Assembly: GCF_018374135.1 (NCBI RefSeq)
Contig: NZ_JAHAFS010000001.1
Coordinates: 62,001-126,000, forward strand
Reading direction: 5' to 3'
Source of the DNA: Campylobacter gracilis
GTDB taxonomy: Bacteria > Campylobacterota > Campylobacteria > Campylobacterales > Campylobacteraceae
Length of the DNA stretch: 64,000 nt
The notes below the pieces were generated by a model. That model had not been told where the DNA came from and made no database searches. It saw only the letters and a program-made list of their open reading frames with translations. A program made the position numbers and the translations under genes. Shown one piece after another: positions 17,867 to 26,594 of this stretch; within the stretch, counting starts at the first letter, position 1; each line of letters begins with the position of its first letter.

Positions 17867-19255
17867 TTACCAGCTATTAAATCCGTCGTCGCCGACATAC
17901 CTTACGCCGTTTTCATCATAGGCGCTCATCTCATCGTATAAGTTTTGGGGCGCATATCCCCCTGACGATGCGGTATTCATCGGCGAAGCCATTTTATTCA
18001 AACGCTTTAGCATTTGTTGTTCTTTCCCCACAGTCGTTTTATCAATTTTATCTCTGATTTCTTTTGGAAATTGCCCTAAGTAGTCGTTATACATATTGCT
18101 AAAATACTCCGCCCCTTTGTAATTCCCTTGAGATATTAGGAATTTTTCCGCCTCTTTGATTGAAGCAAGATGATTGCTTGCTCGCGCAGCTACTCCCGCA
18201 AGAGTAGTATTAAAAAATACATTTACGGGCTGTATTTGATCGTATACGGCTTTTTTTGTCATCAATCCGCCGCCTTTAGTGTAAGCCCTCTCTAGATCGG
18301 CTATTGCGTCGGCTTTAGCATATAAATCCGCCGTTATATCCGCATTAAGCCCGAGCCCTCTTGCTGCAGGAGCCGTTATGTTATCCACGGGGCCGCTTAT
18401 TTTGCTTTCATTCCCGACCAAATCATTTGCATAGGGAGCATATTGGTCTAATATTTCCCTTGAGTGCATTAGTTTATTTGCTATTCCCACGGGCAGGTTT
18501 TTCTCGGGCGAGCCCGTACTTGCCGCTCTTGCTTTTGTTGATTCCGGTGAGACATAGGCGGCTTTATATGCGGCCTGCTCTCTCGGGTCGGTCATGCCCG
18601 GCGGAATTTGCCCACCCATTTGATTAAAAAGAAAATCATTTATTTTCGCCGTCTGCTCCTCTTTGCGTTGCGCCTCCTGTTGCTTCAAAATAGGCTCTTG
18701 CGCCTTGTTTATTCCTCCTTGCGCTTCGGTTTGCAACCTATACTGCCTGCCCAGATTTCTCTTTTCTGCGTCGCTCAAATTCGGGGCTTGATCCTTAAAC
18801 TGCCCGCCTTGTTGCCCCGCGTTATACCACGCCATATCTATGCCCGCCTGCTTTTCCTGCTCGGCTTGCGCCTTATCTCGCGCTTGGTTCATATTCCATT
18901 GCAGCTGCGCGTTCTGCCTTGCGTTGTCGGCGTATAGATTGTTTATCTGTGCTCTACGCAGCGAATCCGTGCTATAGAAATTTTTAAGGCTCAAATCCTG
19001 ATCGAAAGCGTTTTTCTTTGCAGTTTCGGCTTCCGCCGCTTGATTGTGCCGAGCGGTTTCTTGATTTTTCTGCCCGTATAGGTATTCTTTCATCAAATTC
19101 GCGCGGTTCGTCTCGTCAAGGCGCGCCTGATTTTGATTTTTCGCCACGTTGTCCTTGTAAATTTCATAGAGCGATCTGCCGACCGCTCCGACTGCATCTA
19201 TCATCCGCGTATCGTAGTTGAAATCTACCTTATGAGGGTTAAAAAAAGCCATCAT
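17867..19255 (-). CDS. putative internal virion protein
   Basis: This 462-residue protein is rich in Gln, Asn, Lys and Ala with long predicted helices (residues 45-240: NQARLDETNRANLMKEYLYG, EAQRKEEQTAKIND). The C-terminus is Gly/Tyr-rich. The ATG at 19255 overlaps the upstream stop (ATGA) and follows a GGGGGAT site. The composition and the place between scaffold-type and giant internal-protein genes suggest a second ejection/core protein. No family signature is evident. Confidence 0.55.
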   Translation of the reverse strand: MMAFFNPHKVDFNYDTRMIDAVGAVGRSLYEIYKDNVAKNQNQARLDETNRANLMKEYLYGQKNQETARHNQAAEAETAKKNAFDQDLSLKNFYSTDSLRRAQINNLYADNARQNAQLQWNMNQARDKAQAEQEKQAGIDMAWYNAGQQGGQFKDQAPNLSDAEKRNLGRQYRLQTEAQGGINKAQEPILKQQEAQRKEEQTAKINDFLFNQMGGQIPPGMTDPREQAAYKAAYVSPESTKARAASTGSPEKNLPVGIANKLMHSREILDQYAPYANDLVGNESKISGPVDNITAPAARGLGLNADITADLYAKADAIADLERAYTKGGGLMTKKAVYDQIQPVNVFFNTTLAGVAARASNHLASIKEAEKFLISQGNYKGAEYFSNMYNDYLGQFPKEIRDKIDKTTVGKEQQMLKRLNKMASPMNTASSGGYAPQNLYDEMSAYDENGVRYVGDDGFNSW

Positions 19256-19482
19256 ATCCCCCAATCTTGCTTTAAAGCTTTAAGGTCTAAGCGCTTTTTC
19301 TTAAGCTCCTCGTCAAAGATATCAATCTTATTTACCAAGGCTCTTATGACGCGCGTATCAAGCTCGCCGTTAAGCTCTCTTTGCATATCTCGCCTAAGAG
19401 CTGCGATAGCGGTTTCGCACTCTTTGATATCCTCCTGTAGCTCTACCGCTCGCCCTCTTGCATATGTGATGTTTTCTATCAT
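19252..19482 (-). CDS. small coiled-coil phage protein
   Basis: This 76-residue protein is almost fully helical and charged (ELQEDIKECETAIAALRRDM). GCGAGGTGAGAG precedes the ATG, and the gene is coupled to the next by ATGA. It is possibly a minor internal or chaperone protein. No family is recognised. Confidence 0.55.
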   Translation of the reverse strand: MIENITYARGRAVELQEDIKECETAIAALRRDMQRELNGELDTRVIRALVNKIDIFDEELKKKRLDLKALKQDWGI

Positions 19483-19485
19483 CTC

Positions 19486-19833
19486 TCACCTCGCGAAAGT
19501 GGACGCATTCCATCCGTCGTATAAATTTTGCTCGGCGCGGTTTTGTCTGTCGATCTCGCGTTGCGAAAGCATCTTGTTGAAATTATATGCATCTTGCTGC
19601 ATTTGCAGGGCTTTGTTAGCCGCTTTTTGCTGCTGCAAGCCCGAATACAGACCGCCAGCCAAGCCCGCGGCTTGTAACCACGTAGGCGTTCCGCCGCCCG
19701 AGCCTGAAAACAAGCCCATCGCCCGATTGCCCGCCCCTTTTAGCATATCAAGAAAATTCCATCCGCCGCTGTTTGCTGCCGTATTCGCCGCTCCTGCTAG
19801 CCCGCCTGCTATACCTGAAAAAAATGGGTTCAT
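19486..19833 (-). CDS. Gly/Ala-rich ejection-type protein
   Basis: This is a 115-residue protein. The first 70 residues are Gly/Ala/Ser-rich (GIAGGLAGAANTAANSGG, GLAGGLYSGLQQQKAANKAL). A helical Gln/Asn/Arg-rich tail follows. This composition is common in small DNA-injection proteins of short-tailed phages, such as the P22 gp7 class. The identification is by composition and neighbourhood. Confidence 0.5.
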   Translation of the reverse strand: MNPFFSGIAGGLAGAANTAANSGGWNFLDMLKGAGNRAMGLFSGSGGGTPTWLQAAGLAGGLYSGLQQQKAANKALQMQQDAYNFNKMLSQREIDRQNRAEQNLYDGWNASTFAR

Positions 19834-19843
19834 CTCATCCTCC

Positions 19844-20506
19844 TTAAAATCCCGCCTGTTTTAGAAGTTCCGCACCGATCTCTACGTCGCTTACGTCCTC
19901 GCCTTTTTTCATCCTATCGAATGCCCCGAGCTCCCCGCCCGATTTGTTCGTATCGATGATCTCGTCAGGTTTTTGCGTAGGCGTTGCGATCTTTATCATC
20001 GCGTTTGCTACCGCTTTCCAGCCGTCGTAGTTTTCGCCAAGAAGTGGCAAAAAGCCGTTTTGCTCCGCCCATTTTCCCATCTCCTCGGGCTTGATAGTCG
20101 GATAATCTTTGCTGAATTGATCTAAATTTTTGTCAAAAACCGCTCTCTTGCGCGCCGCTTCTTGTGCCTGAGCTTGCGCTTCTTGAAGCTGCCTGATCTG
20201 CTCTTGCATCTGTGGCATTCCTTGCAAGCCCATACTATCGAGCAGCGCTTGTTGCTCGGGCGGAAGCTGCACCGCTTTGGCCTGCTCCGCCGCTTTGGCT
20301 TTTTCCGCCTCTTGCGCCGCTTTTTGTTCCTCTATGCCTTGCATAGCGCTTGCTATCATATTTTGCAGATTTTCTTGCGTAAGCTGCGGCTGCTCTGTTT
20401 TTTGCCCCTCCGTAGGCTCTGCACCTTGCGCTTCCTGTGGCTCCGTTTGCCCCTCGCTCGCTTCTAATTCGCCTACCAATGCATTGATTGCGTCTTGCTC
20501 CGTCAT
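19844..20506 (-). CDS. putative capsid scaffolding protein
   Basis: The 220-residue acidic protein is dominated by Glu, Gln and Ala, with a long helix (residues 50-140: AQEAEKAKAAEQAKA, QIRQLQEAQAQAQEAARKRA). The C-terminal part is less charged and ends in KQAGF. It is encoded two genes after the portal, the usual slot for a scaffold that guides prohead assembly and then leaves. Composition and position support the call, but no family motif does. Confidence 0.6.
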   Translation of the reverse strand: MTEQDAINALVGELEASEGQTEPQEAQGAEPTEGQKTEQPQLTQENLQNMIASAMQGIEEQKAAQEAEKAKAAEQAKAVQLPPEQQALLDSMGLQGMPQMQEQIRQLQEAQAQAQEAARKRAVFDKNLDQFSKDYPTIKPEEMGKWAEQNGFLPLLGENYDGWKAVANAMIKIATPTQKPDEIIDTNKSGGELGAFDRMKKGEDVSDVEIGAELLKQAGF

Positions 20507-20508
20507 CT

Positions 20509-20760
20509 CTACTCTCCTGTATAGTTTTCAAAAAATTCAAAAAAGCTTTCTATAAGCTTCACCTTATCCATTGCCCGCAGGCGGCTTTCGTCGCTTGCAT
20601 TCTCATCTTGCGCCGAGATCAAGAATTCCTCGTATTTGATACTTAGCAAAACGAGGAATTTCCTCACGGCGTCACTCCCCAAAATCGGCTCAAGCTCTTT
20701 ATTTGACGTCAAATTTGAAATAGTGGCGTCAAAAACCTTTTTTTGCGTGTTAGAAAGCAT
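20509..20760 (-). CDS. small phage protein between portal and scaffold
   Basis: This 83-residue acidic helical protein overlaps the portal gene's end by 11 bp and ends 2 bp before the scaffold start. It contains a RAMDKVKLIESFFEFFENY helix at the C-terminus. It is a possible head-assembly accessory. No family is recognised. Confidence 0.55.
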   Translation of the reverse strand: MLSNTQKKVFDATISNLTSNKELEPILGSDAVRKFLVLLSIKYEEFLISAQDENASDESRLRAMDKVKLIESFFEFFENYTGE

Positions 20761-22300
20761 TGCTTACTCCTTGCATTGGATTTATATCAGGGGGTATCTG
20801 CGGCGGCAGGATCATCTGCTCTAGCCCGCTGCGCTCGCCGATAAACTCGCTTGCATTTTTGATACCGTATAGCGGCAGAAGCTCCAAAAGAAGCTTTTTG
20901 CTCGCCTCTTTCATCGCAGCCGCTCCCGCCTGATCGCCTATCTGCAAGCACATTCCAAACTGCGCGCCGATCATTTTCGCCGCATCCATCAAGGATTGCT
21001 TTTGCACCTCCTTATTTAGCGCTCCGATGCCCGTATTTAAATTCACTTTAAAACTCGGCACCTCGCCGCGCCCGAAGCCCGCAAAAAAGATTGGATCGGC
21101 ATATTTCCACACCAAAAACGCAAGCCGTTCAAATATCGGCTCGAAAAATGTCTCGTTGAATGTGCGGATATAGCCTTGAAGTCTTACGCTGCCCTCGTTC
21201 GCCATTATGCTTGCCATCGTGGCGGTCTCTTTTCGCACGGTCGTCGCGCCGTTTTGTTGAGGAGAAACGCCGCTAACTTCGCTCATTTCGTTTTCGATGA
21301 CCTGAAGCGTAGCCATCGCTCCGCCTATGTCCCCCGCGGGCAAAACCTGCACGGCGCTCGGCTGATTTGTGTATATCGGCGTGCCTACGCTCTCAAGCTC
21401 GCCCCGCTCTACCATTGAAGCCTTGTCAAATATGATTTTCGGCGCGACCTGCTGACGGATGACATCGGTGATCGAGTTTCTATTCACATTGAGTTCGTTT
21501 TGCAGCGGAAGCATCGACATCAGCGCAGGCTCGCCATAGGCGCTGACGTAAATCTCCTCGTCCGTGCATCTGATCTGCGGCAGCATATAGCCCACTATGA
21601 AAGGCTGTCCGTCTCGCAGCTCTACTAGATCGCGCAAAAGCTCGTTTTCATAAAGGCTAGAAACATACCATTTGCCTCCGCGCAGCTCGTAAATTTCATA
21701 AATTTCAAATCTCTCATACGGCTTTTTGTCTGCGAAAGCCTCTTTGTTCTCTATTTTAAAAACGCCCCTTTTGCCGTAGCTCAAAATATCCTCGCTGCTA
21801 AGATATATTCTATGCACCAAATAGGATATGTCGTTTAGTCCGCGCGCGCCCGGGTCAAAATATAGATCTTGCAGGCTCACTTCGTCTATCATTGCGCGGT
21901 CTTTGCTCCAATACACCTTTACCGCGCAGCTTGCCGAAAACGGCGCGCGCAAGAATATCGGCGCAAAGGTTTTGTATAGATTTATGCTCTCGGCGTAATG
22001 ATCTATCGCCGCCTGCCATTTGTCGATCACGTCGTCCGAGGAGTTGATATAGGGTTCGAGCTTTGCGAATTTGTCGTTGTTGAAGTAGGTTTCGGTTAGT
22101 CCGTCGTAAATTCTTTTTGCCTTTGAATTGAGTTTCGGGATATAGTTTTTGCTTTTGTTGCGCTTTTGCAGGCTCTCTGCGAGCTCGGGGCGCAAGATCA
22201 GCAAATACGCCTCCTCCAAATCCTTGAAACCTTGCTTGTAATGTTCGTAGCCGTCCATTGCCGCAGTTTTGAGCTCCTGCAGGTATGCCGTCCTATCCAT
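20750..22300 (-). CDS. phage portal protein
   Basis: The portal is the dodecameric ring at one capsid vertex through which DNA is packaged and ejected. The 516-residue length and position after the large terminase fit. Portal-like features of short-tailed phages are visible: IYDGLTETYF near the N-terminus, VSLQDLYFDPGARGLND-type central segments, ELNVNRNSITDVIRQQVAP and SEVSGVSPQQNGA. AAAGGATCATCA precedes the ATG. It fits the head-to-tail-connector portal group better than the SPP1/HK97 groups. Confidence 0.8.
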   Translation of the reverse strand: MDRTAYLQELKTAAMDGYEHYKQGFKDLEEAYLLILRPELAESLQKRNKSKNYIPKLNSKAKRIYDGLTETYFNNDKFAKLEPYINSSDDVIDKWQAAIDHYAESINLYKTFAPIFLRAPFSASCAVKVYWSKDRAMIDEVSLQDLYFDPGARGLNDISYLVHRIYLSSEDILSYGKRGVFKIENKEAFADKKPYERFEIYEIYELRGGKWYVSSLYENELLRDLVELRDGQPFIVGYMLPQIRCTDEEIYVSAYGEPALMSMLPLQNELNVNRNSITDVIRQQVAPKIIFDKASMVERGELESVGTPIYTNQPSAVQVLPAGDIGGAMATLQVIENEMSEVSGVSPQQNGATTVRKETATMASIMANEGSVRLQGYIRTFNETFFEPIFERLAFLVWKYADPIFFAGFGRGEVPSFKVNLNTGIGALNKEVQKQSLMDAAKMIGAQFGMCLQIGDQAGAAAMKEASKKLLLELLPLYGIKNASEFIGERSGLEQMILPPQIPPDINPMQGVSNAF

Positions 22301-22604
22301 TGATGATCCTTTTCATTTTGTAGTATGTGCTTTTTGAAACCCCCGTGAGCTCGCGCACCCTCTTAAATTTCGCTCCGTCTCTCACAAGCTCCGCGGCGAG
22401 TCTGATTTTGTGAATTTTCGTCGGCATCTGCTTCATTCCGCTAGCCAGATCGCAGATCATCACGAATATGCCTAGCCTCAAAGCCCTATCGTCCAGCCTC
22501 GCCAAATTCCTCACAAGCGTAGGCGAAATTTTTTCAAAAATATAGTCTGTTTTGAGTGCATTTTCTACCCATAGTTCGCACTTTTCACCATGCGTAGTCG
22601 TCAT
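22293..22604 (-). CDS. small helix-turn-helix phage protein
   Basis: The 103-residue protein ends in a helix-turn-helix (FKRVRELTGVSKSTYYKMK) and has no other known domain. I chose the ATG at 22604, after GAAAGGATC. The frame extends to 22646, deeper into the terminase gene. It overlaps terminase by 20 bp and the portal gene by 8 bp. It could bind DNA during packaging or regulate late genes. Confidence 0.55.
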   Translation of the reverse strand: MTTTHGEKCELWVENALKTDYIFEKISPTLVRNLARLDDRALRLGIFVMICDLASGMKQMPTKIHKIRLAAELVRDGAKFKRVRELTGVSKSTYYKMKRIING

Positions 22605-23880
22605 ATCTTTGATCCTTTCTTCGCGGTAGTATCGGGCAGAGATCAAAAAAGCTCATCGCTAGCGCATCGGCGCGATCGGGGCTGCGGCCATACTCTTTTT
22701 TGATGCCCTCTTTGGGCATCAGCAGATACCGCTCCTTTTTGTCAAAGTAGAAAGCGATCGTTTGTAGCTGCCTTTTGAGCTCCTCATCGGGCGCGATCGC
22801 AAGAAGCGGGAGCTTTTCGCGCAGGTTGAAATACATCTCGGCGCGTTTGTTCGCATATTTGCGCTCGTCGCTTGCTTTAAAGCTTCCTTTTGCCTCGCGC
22901 ACGATGCCGCGTAGCCCTAGATCGCACAGAGTATCAAACACCCCCGCGCCCACTCCGATAGTGTCAATGTATATCGCGTGAGGCTTGAGATCGCTTCTCT
23001 CATACTCGCCGTAAATTTCGCGCGCCAGCTCGCTCGTGCTAGCTATGCGGTAGGGTTTCAGAGCCTCTACGCTATCTCCCTGCCTTTTGCAAAGCACGCT
23101 TTCGTCGTCTCCCTCTCTGGCTACGTCCAAAGCCCAGATCACGGACGCGCCTGCGTCGAAATATCTTTGCTTGCGAAACGCGGCCTCGATAGCCGCCAAA
23201 GAAAACACGGAGTTTGAGGTAGTATCCAAAAACTCGCCGAAAATCTCCTGCCTCGCTACGTCGCTATCCGCTCCGCCCAGCTCTGCAACCAGCCTGTCGA
23301 TCTCCTCTTTTTGAAGTAGCGGGTTGTCGTAGCTGGAAAACTGAAAATTTCTCCAACCCTTTTCGTTTCTCATTCCGCGCTGCGCCAGATCGAAAAATTT
23401 ATTTTTCCCTTTCGGCACGCCGCCGATGAATGCGCGAGAGTTTGGATTGTCTAGCAGCATAGGAGAGATCGCATTGTCCCACAAATAGGGGTCTTTGAGG
23501 ATGATGCCCGCCTCGTTGAGGATGACCGTGTCGTATCCGAAACCCTCTATATTCTCGGGGCGTTCTGCGGAGCGAAAATCAAGATAGCCCTCACAGATCT
23601 TGAGCTGCTTATCCTGCGCGTTCCAGCTCCACAGCTCTTTTGGCAGCTGCCGCAGCTCGGGGAGGAAATACCGCTCGAAGTATCTTTTCAAATTTGCCGC
23701 TATCGTATCTACCCAGAGTATCTTTTGCCCCTCAAGCAGCCACTCGATGCAGGCATTCGCCGTGCCCTTCGTAAAGCCGAAACGTCTGCCTTTTTCGATA
23801 GTGCAAAAGCGCGCGTCGTTTTGGAAAAATACCGCCTTTTGCTGCGGCGTATAGCGCAGATCAAGGGCTAGCTCACTCAT
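22585..23880 (-). CDS. terL: terminase large subunit
   Basis: TerL is the packaging ATPase and nuclease. The 431-residue protein has an N-terminal ATPase with a deviant Walker A (EKGRRFGFTKG at about residues 30-40) and a Walker B-like VILNEAG near 118-124. The C-terminal RNase H-like nuclease has acidic motifs WALDVAREGDDES and RADALAMSFFDL. Length and motif spacing are normal. It overlaps the small terminase gene by 8 bp. The absence of a canonical GKT Walker A is common in this family. Confidence 0.9.
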   Translation of the reverse strand: MSELALDLRYTPQQKAVFFQNDARFCTIEKGRRFGFTKGTANACIEWLLEGQKILWVDTIAANLKRYFERYFLPELRQLPKELWSWNAQDKQLKICEGYLDFRSAERPENIEGFGYDTVILNEAGIILKDPYLWDNAISPMLLDNPNSRAFIGGVPKGKNKFFDLAQRGMRNEKGWRNFQFSSYDNPLLQKEEIDRLVAELGGADSDVARQEIFGEFLDTTSNSVFSLAAIEAAFRKQRYFDAGASVIWALDVAREGDDESVLCKRQGDSVEALKPYRIASTSELAREIYGEYERSDLKPHAIYIDTIGVGAGVFDTLCDLGLRGIVREAKGSFKASDERKYANKRAEMYFNLREKLPLLAIAPDEELKRQLQTIAFYFDKKERYLLMPKEGIKKEYGRSPDRADALAMSFFDLCPILPRRKDQRYDDYAW

Positions 23881-24406
23881 CGCTCGCCCCTATCTCGCGC
23901 CTGGTGATCTGAATTTTCGTCTGCTGCGCGTTTGTGTTTTGGATCAGGGTTTGAGCCGTGCGAGGATTTACGCCAAGCGTTAGACTTGCCTTATCTATCG
24001 CGTCCTGTAAGGCTTTATAGTCGTTCGCGTTTAGCTCCACCGGCTCGAAGTTTTGCACTCCGTCTCCCACGCCTACCTTTTCGTGCTTGGTGTTTTTGTT
24101 TAGCATTTCCGTGATCTTTACCAGGTTTTTTTGAGTAGCGTTGAAAATTAGCCCCCTGTTATACGCCTCGTCTTTAGCGGCGTTCATTATTGCGTTCATC
24201 TGTTCATTTGGGAGCGTTTGCCTCGCCGCAATCATCGTTACTTCGGCTTCTACGTAGCGTTCATTTTCGGGGGACAAATCCCTGGTCAATTTGTTTGCGG
24301 TTCCTAGCGAAATATTATATTTTTTCACCAGGTCGCGTTGTGAAAATTTGCCCGTGAGATAGTCTGCTATTACCTGCTTTTTTGTTTCGTCCGTGATCTT
24401 TGCCAT
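23873..24406 (-). CDS. putative terminase small subunit
   Basis: The 177-residue protein starts with a helix-turn-helix (FSQRDLVKKYNISLGTANKL) and continues with helical segments. It ends beside TerL, the usual place for the DNA-recognition subunit. The ATG at 24406 shares its first base with the preceding TGA; a TTG one codon earlier is possible. Function is inferred from the HTH and gene order. Confidence 0.7.
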   Translation of the reverse strand: MAKITDETKKQVIADYLTGKFSQRDLVKKYNISLGTANKLTRDLSPENERYVEAEVTMIAARQTLPNEQMNAIMNAAKDEAYNRGLIFNATQKNLVKITEMLNKNTKHEKVGVGDGVQNFEPVELNANDYKALQDAIDKASLTLGVNPRTAQTLIQNTNAQQTKIQITRREIGASDE

Positions 24407-24756
24407 CAACTCTCCTTAAATTCCCCGTCTATCTTGCCGTTTGCGATCAGCCTTTTTAGCATCTTGGCTTTGATTTTGTATTCGGGCGTGCGGTAGCCTT
24501 TGACGTCCTCGATGATGAGCCCGTCCGCTTCATAGACGAAATCCGCCACATACTCTATCGCTCTTATAGTTTTGCCGCGGTATTGAAATTTATCTTGCAG
24601 GGTAAATTTCACCTGTCGCCTAAGGTTTCTGATCTTGCCCGCTCTTTGTAGTAGTTCTAGCTCCGCCGCCCGTTTTGCTTCTTTGGCGCTATCGTATATC
24701 GCGCCCCCGTAGGCGGTCTTTTTAGCCCTGTATTTGGAAATTCGCCTAATTTTCAT
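24406..24756 (-). CDS. DUF1064 phage nuclease-like protein
   Basis: The 116-residue protein matches DUF1064 with KYRAKKTAYGGAIYDSAKEA, RQVKFTL, YVADFVY and IIEDVKGYRT. Those elements resemble a restriction-endonuclease-like fold (D-x-E/D, E-D-V-K). DUF1064 proteins are often found near phage replication or recombination genes and may process branched DNA, but this is unproven. The usual first dozen residues of the family seem to be encoded by a separate coupled mini-ORF just upstream (24753-24791). Confidence 0.75.
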   Translation of the reverse strand: MKIRRISKYRAKKTAYGGAIYDSAKEAKRAAELELLQRAGKIRNLRRQVKFTLQDKFQYRGKTIRAIEYVADFVYEADGLIIEDVKGYRTPEYKIKAKMLKRLIANGKIDGEFKES

Positions 24757-24791
24757 TTGAATTTTTCAAACTCCGCTTTGGATAGTCTCAT
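24753..24791 (-). CDS. 12-codon mini-ORF, possible detached N-terminus of the DUF1064 gene
   Basis: The mini-ORF MRLSKAEFEKFK starts inside the preceding stop (TGATG) and its stop overlaps the next start (ATGA). DUF1064 proteins often begin with an MRLT/S-x-E-E/F-type segment, so this looks like the ancestral N-terminus separated by a small frame change. It could also act as a coupling peptide. Confidence 0.4.
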   Translation of the reverse strand: MRLSKAEFEKFK

Positions 24792-25096
24792 CAATACCCT
24801 ATCTCCACATATTCGCCCTCGACGGCAGAAACGGCGGCCTCTACCCGCAGGCAAAAATAAAAATAATCCGAGTTTGAGCTTAGCCCCGCGCCCTCGCAAA
24901 ACTCTATAGCGTCCTGCTCGTTTGCGAATAGAGCCGTTAGCCAGCTATCCTCTTCTATCCGTCCCGCCTCTTTGAGTGCGTCAAATAAAAACCGCTCTTT
25001 GTATTTCAGCTGCCCGTTCGCGTCAAACCAATCGTCGCTATTTTCTATCTCGTCAAGCTCCAGCTTATACACCGCGTAATTCAAAATTTCGCTCAT
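24791..25096 (-). CDS. acidic phage protein, unknown
   Basis: This 101-residue protein is strongly acidic (ELDEIENSDDWFDANGQL, FANEQDAIEFCEGAGL) and joined to the methyltransferase gene by ATGA. It has no recognised family. Small acidic proteins beside phage methylases sometimes interfere with host nucleases, but this is speculation. Confidence 0.55.
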   Translation of the reverse strand: MSEILNYAVYKLELDEIENSDDWFDANGQLKYKERFLFDALKEAGRIEEDSWLTALFANEQDAIEFCEGAGLSSNSDYFYFCLRVEAAVSAVEGEYVEIGY

Positions 25097-25764
25097 AATA
25101 ACCCCCTTATAGTTTTTCTTAATCTTTTCTCGGCGATTTCGCAGTATTTGCTCTCTATCTCGCAGCCGATGAAGTTTCTATTTAACTCTTTGCAAGCCGC
25201 CGCAGTCGTGCCGCTACCCATAAAAGGGTCGAATACCAAATCCCCCTCGTTTGATGCGGTTAAAATCAGCTTTTCGATTATTTCGAGCGGTTTTTCAGTC
25301 GGATGTCCGTATTTACTCTTGCCGCAGTTGTGCGTAAAAAGCCTTGAAATGCCTTTAATTTTGACCCCTTTTTCCCTGATGTAGATTATATTTTCAAGGT
25401 CGCTTTTAAAGGTGTTATTCGTAAAGGGCGCGGCGTTGGGTTTATACCACGCGAGCTCGGCGATATTGCAGCCCCTCTCATAGCCCCAATTCATTATGCG
25501 CGGCTTTTGTTTTGTAGAGCAGAATATGAAAATATTGATTTTCTTGCAGATGCGCGCGATCTGCTCTAGCGCAGCCTCCGCATCAAAGCCCTGCGAAATT
25601 TTACCCAGCGCGCCGTTTTCATATATGGGGCGTTTGCCTAGCCCGCCGCCTTTGGTGTGAATTTCATAAGGCGGGTCGGTTACGACCAAATCCACGCAGC
25701 TATCGGGCATAGAGTGCATAAACTCCAAGCAATCGGTATTGTAAATTTTATTAAGCTCTAGCAT
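25093..25764 (-). CDS. DNA methyltransferase, N4-cytosine/N6-adenine type
   Basis: The 223-residue enzyme has the order DPPY first (VVTDPPYEIH near residue 30) and the AdoMet-binding FDPFMGSGTTAAACKEL near residue 180, which is the beta-type N6_N4_Mtase arrangement. GHPTEKPLEIIEKLI, typical of the family, is also present. It would methylate phage DNA, either to protect it from host restriction or to mark origin or packaging sites. The ATG at 25764 follows TTGGAG and lies at the previous gene's end; a start at 25830 would overlap that gene by 73 bp. No cognate restriction enzyme is adjacent. Confidence 0.85.
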   Translation of the reverse strand: MLELNKIYNTDCLEFMHSMPDSCVDLVVTDPPYEIHTKGGGLGKRPIYENGALGKISQGFDAEAALEQIARICKKINIFIFCSTKQKPRIMNWGYERGCNIAELAWYKPNAAPFTNNTFKSDLENIIYIREKGVKIKGISRLFTHNCGKSKYGHPTEKPLEIIEKLILTASNEGDLVFDPFMGSGTTAAACKELNRNFIGCEIESKYCEIAEKRLRKTIRGLL

Positions 25765-26594
25765 CGCGCGCTCCAATACATCATATCTTTGTAGCTTGAA
25801 AAACCGTGATTTTGTGCTTTGGTTACGCAAAATTTCATATTTTTAATCCATTCGTTCGCCATCCCGCGTTCGACGCAAAATTCTATATAGTCCTTAAAGT
25901 CGCTTTTTTCCGAGCTGAAAAAGAAAAACGGATGTTTTAAAATTTCAAACAATTTTAAAAACTCTACCATCCGCCAAGGCTTACCGCTCATCACGTAGCC
26001 GTTGCGATCGGTTTGCAGATAGGGGGGGTCGCAGACTAGCACGATATTTTCGTCTTTATGCTTTTTGTAAAGCTCGCTATAATCGCAGCTTGTGCGCTCT
26101 ATACCATCAAAAAAATCACCCGCCTGCGTGAATAGGGACACGCTATTTGAGGACGAAAAAAGCGTCTTTTTGCTAAGCTCCGCGAATGAATGCGCATATT
26201 GCCCGCTGAAAAGTAGGCGGGAGGATAGAGAAATAAAATCGGGGTTTTCATATTCGGATATAATTTTTAAAATTTCCTCCCTATGCGGATGTGAAATTTT
26301 CTCGTCTTTGCGATAGAGCTTTAAAAGCTCATTGCAGCGCCCTAAAATCTCATTCGTCTGATCAAACTTCAAAAACCGCCCGTAATAATCGTCGTAATCG
26401 TTCCAAATTACGCGAGCTTCTGGTTTTACGCGCTTTGTGATATGAGATAGTAGCCCGCTGCCGCCGAAAAGATCTAAATAGATCGCGTCGTCGGGGAATT
26501 CACCCAAAACCTCGGCAAATTTTTTTGCAAAATTACGCTTCTGCCCCTGAAAAGGCAAAGGCGCGGAAGTGTAGTAGTCAAAAAAGCCTAGCAT
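25758..26594 (-). CDS. D12-class N6-adenine DNA methyltransferase (Dam-like)
   Basis: The 278-residue protein has the D12 layout: PLPFQGQKRNFAKKF near the N-terminus, the AdoMet motif YLDLFGGSGLLSH and the catalytic CDPPYLQT later. IWNDYD provides the acidic AdoMet-ribose contact. The target sequence cannot be read from the protein. It overlaps both flanking genes by a few bases. Two different methylases in tandem in one phage operon suggest active evasion of restriction. Confidence 0.85.
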   Translation of the reverse strand: MLGFFDYYTSAPLPFQGQKRNFAKKFAEVLGEFPDDAIYLDLFGGSGLLSHITKRVKPEARVIWNDYDDYYGRFLKFDQTNEILGRCNELLKLYRKDEKISHPHREEILKIISEYENPDFISLSSRLLFSGQYAHSFAELSKKTLFSSSNSVSLFTQAGDFFDGIERTSCDYSELYKKHKDENIVLVCDPPYLQTDRNGYVMSGKPWRMVEFLKLFEILKHPFFFFSSEKSDFKDYIEFCVERGMANEWIKNMKFCVTKAQNHGFSSYKDMMYWSARC

